60,910 nucleotides of DNA from Lingula anatina (Eukaryota; Brachiopoda; Lingulata; Lingulida; Lingulidae), in contig NW_019776070.1 in assembly GCF_001039355.2 (NCBI RefSeq), forward strand, positions 1 to 60,910. The letters run 5' to 3'. This document shows, piece after piece, positions 15,501 to 25,468 of this stretch. Position 1 is the stretch's first letter, and every line of letters begins with the position of its first letter. Both the position numbers and the translations under genes were made by a program. The notes beneath the pieces were generated by a model. That model had not been told where the DNA came from. It searched no databases and was given only the letters and a program-made list of their open reading frames with translations.

Positions 15501-15986
15501 TTCACATTCGAAATATCAAAGCAGGTTCTGTATATAACTAGTAAATATCACAGAGAGTAAAAATAATTACTGACAACATGACAGTGTGGGCAGTCTAAGC
15601 TTACAATGCTGATGTCGCTGGAGCTCCTCCATCTATCCAGCTCCTTTGAAATTTTCACCCCTTTATTTCTCGTCCCTTCCTATTCTCTGCCCCCCCCCCC
15701 TCTCTGTTCATCACTCTCTCTCTTCTCTTCTCTTCTCTCTCTCTCTCAACTGTCTCATCCCTTCTGTCCTCCATGCCTTCACTCTCTCTTTTAGTCTCTT
15801 CTTCTCTCTTTTTCAGCCTCTCCCTCTTCTCTCTTCCATCTCTTCTCCCTCCTGTCCCCTCTCTCTCTTTACTTCCTACCGTCCCCTCTCCACCTCACAA
15901 ACAGTTCCCCTGCACCCAATGTTACTCACCTGAGGCTGTTCCTCGGGGTAGGCCCCCTGTACAGCCTGAGAAAGACGACTCCACAT
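573..15986 (-). CDS. GOLGB1-like: Giantin-like (GOLGB1-type) coiled-coil golgin, 5' part of gene
   Basis: Large coiled-coil protein expected to tether vesicles at the Golgi. Coding exons, 5' to 3': 15986-15930, 13301-13155, 11566-11471, 10516-10274, (candidate 9775-9734), 7985-7827, 7276-6362, 5896-5779, 2421-2273, 2084-1899, 1636-1507, 1232-1114, 734-573. Nearly all junctions are phase 0; two matched pairs (5779/2421 and 1507/1232) are phase 1. About 827 codons are visible and the gene continues off the left edge. The start is the ATG at 15986, giving MWSRLSQAVQ, like the MLSRLS start of giantin. Exons 2 and 3 (ISQLKEMIRERD, then KLSKLKLQTKAKAK) resemble the N-terminal giantin segment VVELKDIIRQKD...KIKKLKLHAKAK. 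The rest is heptad-rich and high in E, K, Q and L. The C-terminal membrane anchor is not visible. The family call rests on N-terminal similarity from memory; another golgin is possible. Confidence 0.72.
3153..4193. mobile_element. About 1.04-kb element with imperfect terminal inverted repeats
   Basis: The left end reads ACGGTAATATGCCAA and the right end, reverse-complemented, reads ACGGTAATGTGCCAA. Further inside, both ends carry a TTCGAC and GACCA motif. The ends and size fit a non-autonomous DNA transposon. It lies in a golgin intron. A short exon-like open stretch on the minus strand (3609-3479) lies inside. The target-site duplication is unclear and the superfamily is not recognised. Confidence 0.5.
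3479..3609 (-). CDS. Exon-like open reading fragment inside the 3.1-4.2 kb element
   Basis: The minus strand reads about 43 codons from an ATG at 3609, including FTTVDWKISEIDRLDF and CQNPTCEARHESDRR. It ends at a good donor (GTGAGG) at 3478. An acceptor (TATATGCAG) lies upstream near 3630, with the frame open through it. Its composition is more protein-like and GC-richer than the flanks. It could be the first exon of a transposon gene or a captured host exon. Nothing downstream in frame was found. Confidence 0.25.
6362..7276 (-). CDS. Largest golgin exon (305 codons of coiled coil)
   Basis: A single 915-nt exon, phase 0 at both ends, with an acceptor (TTTCAG) above 7276 and a donor (GTAATG) below 6362. 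It encodes almost uninterrupted coiled coil and has two near-repeats of the pattern RE(T/S)QK(Y/H)F(E)D(H/T)L(E/K)E, around 6990-7130, which suggests internal duplication of heptad blocks. No globular domain is visible. It belongs to the golgin gene described for the whole 573-15986 span. Confidence 0.75.
7540..7746. mobile_element. MITE family A, copy 1
   Basis: About 205 bp with inverted ends (ATTCCCATAAAATTGGATC and the reverse complement of GATCGATCTAAAATCTGTGGGAAT). The core contains CTCCCTGGGGGTTCACGCTAA and TAGTAGGCGGGAC. The same core occurs at 20752-20958 and, inverted, at 35178-35385. No coding capacity. Confidence 0.75.
9734..9775 (-). CDS. Candidate 14-codon micro-exon of the golgin gene
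   Basis: A phase-0 reading of 14 codons (GVQMGGMGWGQSTQ) lies between a possible acceptor (TCAG just above 9775) and a donor reading GTGGGTGAT below 9734. It fits in frame between the exons ending at 10274 and starting at 7985, both phase 0. An undetermined base (N at 9780) falls in the acceptor region. The glycine-rich content is unlike the neighbouring coiled coil, so it may be a linker, an alternative exon or not an exon. Confidence 0.3.
12181..12312. mobile_element. MITE family B (CAGGGGCGGATC ends), copy 1, cut by gap
   Basis: Starts CAGGAGCGGACCCAGAGATA and shares the internal TTTTCTGACAG and AGAAAAAAATAGATACC stretches with the copies at 14915-15080 and 16192-16351. The right end is lost in the N run. 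Ends of this type are common in hAT-like non-autonomous elements. Confidence 0.7.
12330..12712. repeat. Interspersed repeat with 161-bp tandem unit, GGCGAC tract and palindrome (copy 2)
   Basis: A unit beginning CTAAAAGTGACCCGATCATG starts at 12330 and again at 12491, a period of 161 bp. A GGCGAC-rich tract (12618-12665) and the 26-bp palindrome at 12684-12709 follow, as at the left edge of the window. An assembly gap of 17 N (12313-12329) abuts the first unit, so the tandem copy number may be under-counted. Confidence 0.75.
14915..15080. mobile_element. MITE family B, complete copy 2
   Basis: 166 bp bounded by CAGGGGCGGATC and ATCCGCCCCTG. The flanks ATTCA(C) on both sides look like a target duplication. 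The ends are hAT-like; there is no coding capacity. It lies in the first golgin coding intron (13302-15929). Confidence 0.75.
15690..15890. repeat. Pyrimidine-rich (CT)n tract
   Basis: About 200 bp of almost pure C/T on the plus strand (G/A-rich on the golgin sense strand), made of TCTC, TTCTC and CCC blocks. It produces spurious S/L/P-rich open frames. It lies 40 bp downstream of the first golgin coding exon. Confidence 0.7.
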
Positions 15987-16041
15987 GGTTCACCAGGATT
16001 TAACACACTAGACATGTAGTACTCTGCAACACATGGTGTAT
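15987..16041 (-). other. Candidate 5' UTR part of golgin exon 1
   Basis: Upstream of the ATG at 15986 the minus strand runs 55 nt to a possible acceptor (CACTTTCAG) above 16041. The leader may therefore be spliced from a further-upstream non-coding exon. I could not place that exon; GC- and CpG-richer sequence lies at about 17.2-17.35 kb. Confidence 0.35.
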
Positions 16042-16191
16042 CTGAAAGTGAAAGTACAGACAGAGATGAGGTTGCCATTCAGTGAAAAATTCAGATAAAT
16101 ATGGCATGAGGTCCAGGGGGCCACCTGGGATAATGATATTTTGGGCTCCCAAAAAAAATCTGCAAATAGTCGGACATATGCATGTCATCCC

Positions 16192-16351
16192 CAGGGGTGG
16201 ATTGAGGGGTCTTCCAGAAGACAGTCAGACATTCAAGTTTACACTGACGGTGTCTATTTTTTCTGTCAGTTGGAAGATGGTCAAAAATGGAGGATGGATC
16301 AACAAAGATAATTTAGAAGACTGTCAGAAAATATCCCTGGATCCGTCCCTG
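16192..16351. mobile_element. MITE family B, copy 3, inverted
   Basis: An inverted, more diverged copy of the 14915-15080 element. It starts CAGGGGTGGATTGAGG and ends GGATCCGTCCCTG. It is upstream of the golgin start and inside the probable 5' intron. Confidence 0.7.
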
Positions 16352-16568
16352 ATCTCTATATAGATCTTTCCTTTAGAGTAGCTACTCCTAGAACTGCTTC
16401 TAATACCAAACTGCGACCTTCTTACTGTACATACTAAGTATCCATATTTACTGAATTAAAATACATATAAATTCACACACACACACACTTCTTCTTATAA
16501 AACACACAGTATTTAAAACAATATTAAAAGGTGGCTACATCCCCTTCATAAGACACTAATTGGGGGGG

Positions 16569-16652
16569 TAGCACGAAAATTCATGCGTTAACACTTCTAT
16601 ATTGACGATTCTGTTATGTACTGTCTGTGCTAACGCATGAATTTTCGTGCTA
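16569..16652. mobile_element. Hairpin MITE family C, copy 1
   Basis: Arms TAGCACGAAAATTCATGCG and CGCATGAATTTTCGTGCTA form a near-perfect hairpin. The flanks are G-rich (AATTGGGGGGG) on both sides. A second copy lies at 30006-30110. Confidence 0.75.
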
Positions 16653-18641
16653 ATTGGGGGGGGTTATATATATATTTACTAGAACTATAATACCGAATTA
16701 AATACATTGATAAGCTCCAAGTACATAATTAGACACCACACTTTTAAGTCATTAGAATGAAGTAAATGTTAATAAACACCAATTTATTTTTTATTTTTTT
16801 TTTTTTTTTTTTTAACTTAAAAGGAACACAAGCCTTATCATAAATGTATTCATTTTTTTAAATTAAAATATATTGGTGCATCACACTTCAAACACCACGG
16901 TTATGCAAGGGCAATATCTTACTGGGCAAAAAGCATTTGTGGGCAGATTATGTTGTTCAGTGCTTCACAGTGTTGAAGCGGAGCGGAATATAGAATTTCT
17001 CTTAGTAAAATTACGACAGGTGCGTGATGTAGGGGACACGGCAGACACACATAAGGTACTCAAGTTGCATTAGTGTTTTAGTTCTATAAATATCATATCA
17101 CAAGCAATAATGATTCAAGCTATATAAAACACCTACATTTGTTAAAGTAATGCACTGAAATAATCCTAGCCCAATCCTGTAAAAAGATTTCAAAGAAAAA
17201 GTTGTTGGAAGCAGGTCCCAGCCTTCCACGTCGTCGCCATTACTTCTCGTCAATTCACGCGTGAACTTCTCTGGCCTTGACTTGGTCCATTTGGGAGTAG
17301 TCGCGTGCCGAGATTTATCTCCGGATAGCGTGCGTCAGGTGCATGGCCTTTCTTCAACTTTAAAGCTGTCGTAATGACTATGTACGTCTGAATGAAATTT
17401 TGGAAAACAAAATACTTTTCATTATTGTTAAAATGAACACACATCGTTCGATAAGATTGCAAAAAAATTGAGGAGGCGTTAGTTTTAATTTTAAATAGAC
17501 CTAATTAAATAGCCTAATTAAGTAGACCTACTGGTAAATAGGCTAGGTACATAATAACAATAAGAAGAAGAAGAAGAAGAAAAGATAGGTATATAAATAA
17601 ATATTGAAATATTAATAATAGATATTATAAAAGAAATAATAAGCAAATTGATAGGCCCAATATATGAAAATAAGGCCAAATCTGCCAAATAAATAATAAT
17701 AACATTTATTAATTAAAAGGCCCTACTTGCATTTTAGTGCTGTTTACAGAAAAAAACAATGAAGGTGAACACAACTTAATACGCTAGGGCTTTAAATAAA
17801 AGTATATATTATTAAAAGACGGAGCCTAAAATGAAGTGTTCATGATGATAAGTGATTAAAAGGAGCCTACATGCATTATAAAAAGTTGCATTTTATGAAC
17901 TCAGAAGAATTTCCAAGTAAAATGTAAAGTTAGTTAAAATAATGTTAACGTCAGCCTCGGTTCTGATATAAATTGACGGCTTAATCCATAGGGTGGATTG
18001 ATAACATGAACGAGTGGTCAGTGGTAGGCTAGTATAGTACAGTAGTTCTAGTAGCAAGCTGAGGTGGCTGTATCATGGCGCAAAAATAATGTGGACTTAC
18101 AGCTCTGGCATGCTTAAAATCTTATTATGTCCCAATAAAATTAACAGTAAATTTAAGAAATAAATTTCTGGCAAAATGGGAGAAAGTCTAATTCTTTAAA
18201 AATAGGCTACATGTAGGCCTAAATAAAAGAAAGTAGATAGGCCTATAACATTTATTTAGCATAAGATCTAGGTCTAAGTATGGTTATGGCATTGGATGGT
18301 TTTATTGTTAAATGGTAGTAATTGGTTTCAGTGGATCCGGAGGCATTTTAAAGTAGTGCCTAGAGCTACAGTGTATAGAACTATAGTCGGCCCCTCTCTG
18401 CTCTTAATAAATCTGACAACATTTCCTTTGGTGTAATGCGTGAAATGTGACGCATGGAAGATGTTTATTGCAAAGTAAAACGTGAAAAGACGCTTTTATA
18501 AAGAAAAGAGTAGTATACAATACAATATTTGTGACGTGATCGAGAAATGGAATCAAAAATTTGTTCGGGATAAGAACACATTTTGGAGGTCAGTTTTGTG
18601 GATCAGAAAAAGGAATTTTATCAGCTGTGTTATGTTACAAG

Positions 18642-18754
18642 AATAAAGTAATTTTTTCTTCAATCAGCAGCTTAATATTATATATCAAATTATATTAATG
18701 GAGGTAAACTATTTCAATATTAAGCTGTTGATTAAAGAAAAAATTACTTTATTC
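18642..18754. mobile_element. Hairpin element (about 39-bp arms)
   Basis: The left arm AATAAAGTAATTTTTTCTTC and its continuation pair with the right arm ending GAAAAAATTACTTTATT over about 39 bp with few mismatches, around a loop of about 35 bp. It fits a small foldback MITE. No other copy was noticed in the window. Confidence 0.65.
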
Positions 18755-20510
18755 AGATTTGTGGAGTATTTTCAAGCCTGTGTACTGTACACGTGTACCT
18801 GCACGCACCTTTGAAAAGTCAATGCTCCGCGGATACATTAGTTAAACTAACTAACGAGTACTTGATCGATCGGCAATTTCCGTACATTTCTGTGACTTTA
18901 TGACGAGCGTGAAGTAAGACTTTCAGTACAGAGCTAATGATCGTTTCCTAAAAATGTAATTATTGCCGCACCTCTAACGTACGTGGAGAGATTCCAAACG
19001 AGAAAACAAATAGCAGTAGAAATCGTTAAGGTTTTGACAATAAACACTTATTAACCTCTTGACAAATGGATTGTTTTCTCTGCTGTAGAATCCAAACACT
19101 AAATGAAACAAAGGAACTGATTTGCTGAGAATTATTCTACCAGATTTCAGGAGATCGTTTTACAGCAGGGAGACTCAAAAGTTTTTGTCTTTCGTGTAAT
19201 TCCAGAAATTAATAATAATTTTATTCTATTTTTTGATCCTCTGACATTTTGTTGGACATTATGAGAGCGTTCAAGACGTTTTCACTGGTCCAATATATAG
19301 CTCCACATAACTATGTTAAAAAATTTATCAAAAGTAAGAATTGTTTGTCCTAGTGGAACTTATGAATAATAACAAGATGTATACGTTCTGACACACACAA
19401 AAATATCGAACTAAATTAAACCTTCCTTACTCTTGCTGGCAACACCATCTCTCTTTCTCAAATCAATCTAGCTTAATTTTACTGAAGCAGAAATTTTGTA
19501 ACTTGTCAGGAATCGAGTATGATGTCTTACGTCTCAGAATATGTCTAGGATGTTTATGTTAAATAAGTCAATAAATAGTTTGCGGCTTAAATCGAGGTGT
19601 TGCCACCCTTTTAATAAACCAGAGTGACGTCTTTTGCCAAACACCATTATCTTTAGTTGTTTGGTGTTTGTAATATTTTAGCCATATTTTAGCCATTTAT
19701 AAAATCTTCACTTCAGTTCCATCCATGATTAGCTAAACGATATGGTGACAGGGAACAGTTAAATGTTTTACACGACACACGGGAAAATAAAACTGCATTC
19801 TTTTAGAAAAAAATTTGCTAAAAATTCGTTACCACGCATTGTAAAAAATATACTTGAAATTGGGGGAAATGTATCAAATAAACGCGCACCTTCTAATACC
19901 CCTTTAGCCCAGTATAAAGTTCAAATATTATCTAAAAGGGTTGTTGCTTTTAAAACTTTCATTACTCAAACCTCGTTATGAACCAAAAAAGTTTTCATGA
20001 TTGTACAAGAAACTAGATTTATTGCTTGTTGTGACCAGAGTTTTAGAAAAGGCAGAGTTTGCTAAAATATCTTTAAGCTCATTTTTCACTTTTCTGTTTT
20101 CTTCAAATGGAGCTATATTTTGAGAATCAGCGTTTACGGTCACACTGCTGCCAAAGTTTCTTCTCAAAAAACAAAGAGAGAGAGAGAGATTTAGCAACAG
20201 AATGGAGCATGTCAAATTAAACTAAACAGATAGACCTGATGCAGTGCCTTACTGCCAAAGCCGAGAAACAAAAATCAAGCCAAGTGTTCAAGTGAAGTTA
20301 TTCATCAGCGGCTGTGTAGGCTCCCATAGTGTAGGCTATGCGATAGTTATGATCTTTACCAAGCCCTTTCCCCATCAAATCACAGTTATGTCACGACACC
20401 GTGTATTAAATAAACAGTTTTTACGGCAAATGTAGATCCACTGAAAAGGAATATGGATCACTGAACAATGCCTTTCAAAGGACAGCAACTCATCCACAAG
20501 AGTAAATCCC

Positions 20511-20991
20511 ACTAAGGGCTCATTCCCAATGAAACTATCGTTCTGCGTAGATCGATCTAACTCCACAGGGATTCTCGCTGAATGCAATCAGATTATCTAA
20601 ATGACTCACTTCCTCGTTTCCAACGGTCTCATACACTCACCAGCTTTTCTGTATTCTACTCAACGCAATAGTAGGCTTGTTAATCTGTTAATTTGATTGC
20701 ATTTAGGGAGAGTTCCCTCGGAGTTGGATCGATCTGTGTACACAGATAGACCCCATTTCCAGAGATTAGATCGATCTACTTTAGATCGACCTAACTCCCT
20801 GGGGGTTCACGCTAAATAGCTGTCAGCCGAGCGGGCACGAAAGTTAATTACCCTCTTACAGCTTGTAGTAGGCGGGACGGACATTTAAGCCGGATTATCT
20901 GACAGTTATCTAGTGAGACTCCCCGCGGGGATAGATCGATCTAAAAGCTCTGGGAATACAGCCATAGTTTCACTGAGAATAAGCCCTAAGT
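20511..20991. mobile_element. Nested inverted-repeat element containing MITE family A copy 2
   Basis: Outer ends: ACTAAGGGCTCATTC on the left and, reverse-complemented, ACTTAGGGCTTATTC on the right, each followed by a TGAAACTAT block. Inside is a second inverted pair: 20550-20597 against 20689-20735 (AGATCGATCTAACTCC against AGATCGATCCAACTCC, and TGCAATCAGATTA against TGCAATCAAATTA). The full family A copy at 20752-20958 follows. This looks like successive insertions or a composite foldback element. No coding capacity. Confidence 0.65.
20752..20958. mobile_element. MITE family A, copy 2
   Basis: Full copy with inverted ends (CATTTCCAGAGATTAGATCG against, reverse-complemented, GTATTCCCAGAGCTTTTAGA) and the family core CTCCCTGGGGGTTCACGC and GTAGTAGGCGGGACGGAC. 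It sits within the larger inverted-repeat structure of 20511-20991. Confidence 0.75.
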
Positions 20992-21307
20992 CACTTGCGG
21001 ATTACCCCCTCATTTGCTAATAGTTATTCTTCTCACATGAATGGTCTCATCTCTTTGTAACGGACTGCAAGTGTTCACGAGTTTCTGGCGCACCGATTCC
21101 CGTTTCTAACACCATTATGATTTCATCACCGTGCGCGTGCATTAATTTGACATAATAATTAAGACACAGGTTTACGTGGGAACGCTGGCGTTCTTGTTCC
21201 TATGACTAGAGGCATTTCTCCGTTTTTACTCAGATTGAGTGCTTGGATATACGCTACCTGCCAAAAGTGACATTTTAGTATTTAGATCATTTGACATTCA
21301 GAAAAAA

Positions 21308-23808
21308 ATGGACTCTATCCATGTTATTTGTATGGAGTCTCTGTGTTTAATATTGATCATGTGGCTAAAAGCGGACTTTGTTTCTGGTTTTAAGACGGAC
21401 TACGATTCATTCCGCTTCAGGTCGACCAAATTTTCCATGATAAAAAGTTCAAAAGCACCTAGTCATCTCACCACGAAAACCGAACAAACATCGTCCGTAG
21501 AGGATTGCATTTTTGCCTGCCTGCAGGCATCACTGGACACTTGCCAAGCTGTGAATTACAAGAAGTCTGGAAATCTGTGCAGATTTCTTTCAACAACGAT
21601 AGGACAAAATTACGAGCCGTTTTTGGAACCAAACGACAATTGGGATTTTCTAGCACCTGTCATAAGTTAGTATGCTTCAGTTTTTGCTTTCATTTTCAAT
21701 ATGATTTATGTTTATGTGCAACTTAAATAGTAAGAGTGTACAACAATATAATTTGTTAAATTTACTTAATGAAATGATACTAATAAATTTGTTTATTAAA
21801 CTGTTAAGATGAAATAATTTTGGTATTCTGATGACATTTTAAAAAAGCATTAGGAGTGTTTTATATACACACTTAAATGTATTTAGTTTTTAAAAGTATC
21901 CAGTGCACATGGATATATTTTTGGACATTTAAGTAAAACTCGTACATGAACCTAAAAAATGTTTGAAATCAATGGAAGTAATTCTGAACAAGGATATATT
22001 TTTATATATAAAACCTTCACCGGGTGAATAATTTCATGAAATTATTCCAATGAATATTACACAAAAATATTTTCATTTACAATTTGCTGTGGCGGAGGGC
22101 TGCGTTTTTGGAGACCTCGATGATTGTGGGCACTTTTTCCGTTGAAGCAGAAATTAGAAAGTCTCTTAAAAGCATTCAGTCTAAAACAATTCTTGTCTCC
22201 TCATGTCTTGTCCCGCTTTCCGTTTCAGACGGTGTGCCGAGATCCTGTTCGGATGCGTTGGAGCGAAGCGGCAGAAGGCAATCAGGGAGGACTGAGACGA
22301 CACTGATTGACCCTGACGGCGAGGAGGGTCCGGTCGCTCCTTTCTTTGTCCACTGCGATAATACAACTGGGACGGTGTGGACGAAATTAACCGCCACCCC
22401 CTATGACTCTTTCTTCCACGGCAACAATGCAGCGGGGGGAATAAGAAAATCGATCAGCTATTTATGTGAGTTTTTACGTTCCATACGTTCTTTGACGCAA
22501 GTTGAATATAGATGACGTCGTAGCACCCTGAGTTAATTACCCCCTATCAGAGAGCAAAGGAAACTCATCCGTTATCTGTCGAGTGTCGTTCCCAGCATCA
22601 CGTGTGTATGCTGATTATAGGGCAGATCAAGCTGACACTCCGTCTGCGATACAATAATTTTTTTCTAAATTATTTTTGTGCGTCAATTTTTTACAATCAT
22701 GATTAACAATCCAAAGTATTTTTACGAAATGGATTTTAATGTATTTTCTGTTGAAGAATCTAAGTCATTTTATTTCAGATGCTAACATGGATCAGATCGT
22801 TAGCCTCATTAGCATGTCGACGAGATGCCAACAAAAGTTGAAGTATACATGCTTCAAAGCATCTTTTATGTCCGACATGGAGGCAAGCTCGCTGAAAACG
22901 TGGTGGGTGTCTCGTGACGGTGAGAAGATGATGTATTGGGCAGGAGGCCCCTCAGACGGGCGAGGGTGTGCGTGTGGCGTCACCCAGACCTGTGCCTCGA
23001 ATTCAAGTAAGGCATATTTTAATAATTAATTAAAATTAATTATCCTCAGGTTTTGGAGCAAATGGGGTCATGTCAGTGTTTTTTTTTCCAAATTCCCATA
23101 CAAGCCCATTGTTTCCTTAAACTTCAGCTGCGTTTGATTGGAATTTATCGCAAATATCAGCGCCCAAAAACCATGGGAATTTTAAAAAGAAAAAAATTTA
23201 GAACGCCCCAAACTTGAAGTTATGGGTAGGACTAAATGTGTGAATACAAAATTGACGATTTTTTCTTACTGTTCGTGAGTGCTGGAAATTAACGATTTTC
23301 CCCAGCATGAAAAACTGCCCAAAATTACGCTCGCGTATTTAATAAATGGGAGGTATTTATGAGACAATCAATTCATATCTTGCACAGACGCGTATCTCCA
23401 TGCACCTCAACATTTGTTGCTCTAGACTATTATAACCATGTAACGGTAGAAATAGGCAGTCGTTGGACGTACGTAATCACGATGCTTTTCTGGATCAGTT
23501 GACCGGTGATTAACGAGCTTGACGTTTGAAATTGGTTCACAAAATTTAGATTTTCTTTATTTTAATTATTATTTCATCTTGTTTATTAATTAATTAATTA
23601 ATTTATTGAAGATATACCAAGAAGTCTTTGTAACTGCAACATGAACGACGGTGTGTGGCGGACAGACGAGGGCTATATCACGGACAAGACGAAACTTCCA
23701 GTGTCAGAGCTCCGAGTCGGGGATGTCGGCGATCACGGCGAGTACGGCTTGGGGACAGTGTGGCCATTGGAATGCACAGGCCTTGTCAGCCCGGTAGAAC
23801 TCGGCTGA
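21308..23808 (+). CDS. Secreted PAN/apple-like plus contactin-associated-type fibrinogen-like protein
   Basis: Four exons: 21308-21665, 22229-22465, 22779-23006, 23612-23808. All junctions are phase 1, the total is 1020 nt and the product is 339 aa. The N-terminus (MDSIHVICMESLCLILIMWL...) reads as a signal peptide. An in-frame ATG at 21239 would add 23 residues but bury that signal. Exon 1 holds a short PAN/apple-like cysteine module (EDCIFACLQ, then NLCRFL). Exons 2-4 match the fibrinogen-like domain of contactin-associated and neurexin IV proteins: CSDALERSG, IDPDGEEGPVAPFFVHCDN, then WWVSRDGEKMMYWAGG, CACGV, CNCNMNDGVW, TKLPVSELRV and LECTG. There is no transmembrane segment, laminin G or EGF module, so it is probably secreted and adhesion- or lectin-like. 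Ligand unknown. Confidence 0.8.
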
Positions 23809-25468
23809 TTTCGGCAACGTACGGTTTTAACCGACGGGTCCCGAATGAAACTCAGGTCAAATTTGGCAAGTTGTAGTGTTTTCCAAAAGTTTGTAAAACT
23901 GAAAAGGTCTTGGAAAATTCGTAATTCTCTGTTTAATAAGATGTTTGTATTGCAATGTCAAGACAACGCTGTGGATTAAAAGAAAACTGAGAAAATAATT
24001 GTGGGAAGTTACGCATACTTACTTAAAATATGTAATTTAAAACCGATTTAAATTAATTTTACACACTTTTTAAGGGATAATAGATATTCATATGAAATTC
24101 AAAATCTCACATACTTTGTAATCAATACAGTAAATATAATAAATTCCATCTAACACCAAAACGGTGGTTTTCCCAATTATTCTTATATCATATCTGTGCT
24201 TGGCAACAGACCATGTGGACCTTCATGAATGGCTATCCTCCATTATAATCTCTCAAGAAATTATTACGAAAAAAAAAAAACTTAGAAACAAAAATTAAAT
24301 AACTTTGAATGTTGGAATGGATTCATCTACCATTAGAAAGTATGAGAAAATTGTCATTTACCCCAGGAATATCCGTTTTATGGCACTTTTCGAATTCCCC
24401 CGAAGTAAAAAGTTGTTTTGTCTGGTGCTAATTGTTTAGTGCCTCCAAGCAACAAACAGGATTACTTTTACTCAGTACATAATTAAAATAGACATGTAAA
24501 GAATAACTCAATTTAACTTAAAAATCCATCGCTTATTCATCATTAGTGAATTAAAATATTCACTCTTAAAACTCAGTTTTTTTTTACATTTTATTCCTTT
24601 GCTATGAATAGTGATTTATATTGCACAACTCCAAATTATACAAATATTTGTTGATATTGCCACCACAGGTGGGTTTCTGTGTCTGTTATGCTTAATGCAT
24701 ATGGCACATTAGCTGATGTTGGATCACAAGAAAATATAACAATTAGAACAGTGGAGATGGATACTTTTGTTCATCATAGTAGATGTAAACCAGTTAACAA
24801 TGATAAAACATATTAATAATAACAATTACATAATTAAAAATTTAATAATGAAAATAACAAGCAAAAATATTCATCTACTTTTACATGTACTAGTATTTAG
24901 CACATTCCATTTAAAACTGAATACCCCTTACAATATAACATTTTAAAATTACAATAATTAAAATAAAAAATGACAGATTAAGAGTTATCCAAATTTTTTG
25001 ACAATTTGTTAAAGCATCTTTAAAAATATCCAAATATATCAAAGTCACAAATAAATATCACAGCTACAACAAAAGAATGCTGCAAAGTATAACTTCAGAT
25101 AAAAATCAACATTTTATATACATCAAAAATTGCATTCAAAAGGGGCCTCCCTTCAGGCACCCTTTAAAATATAAAATAACTTTCCAAGTAATTTAATAGT
25201 TTAAACTTAAGACCAATATTTAGACCGTCTTTAAATTATATCATTATTTTGTATAACAGGCCTGCAGTTAGCAATTTCAAAAGGCGCAATTCCTTTTTAC
25301 ATGGACCTTTATTATTTATGAACCACGTTTTAAGTGGACCTTTCACCTTGAAACCTTCTTGAACCCATGCTGTAAGAACAAAGAGTGTGTGTATGCTTGT
25401 TTTTATCATTTCTTAAAGGTAGCTGTGTGTTAGTAAACTGACATTTTAAACAGTGTTCACTTTGTTTA
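23809..25468. other. Intergenic, AT-rich
   Basis: Lies between the secreted protein and the tail-to-tail transporter gene. I see no open frame with coding character, no clear polyadenylation signal close to 23808 and no repeat family seen elsewhere in the window. Confidence 0.55.

Larger units (their letters stand above)
16042..21307. other. Intergenic region between golgin and the secreted protein gene
   Basis: No gene could be supported. It holds MITE copies at 16192-16351 and 16569-16652, a T run near 16790-16815, a short GAA repeat near 17565-17582, the hairpin at 18642-18754 and the nested element at 20511-20991. Short open frames here (for example 16873-17073 and 19763-19981) have no recognisable domain or splice support. 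Confidence 0.6.

Noticed and set aside
15646-15933. Open frames of 60-95 aa rich in S, L and P
   Set aside because: They come from the CT-rich tract in the golgin intron and have no coding character.
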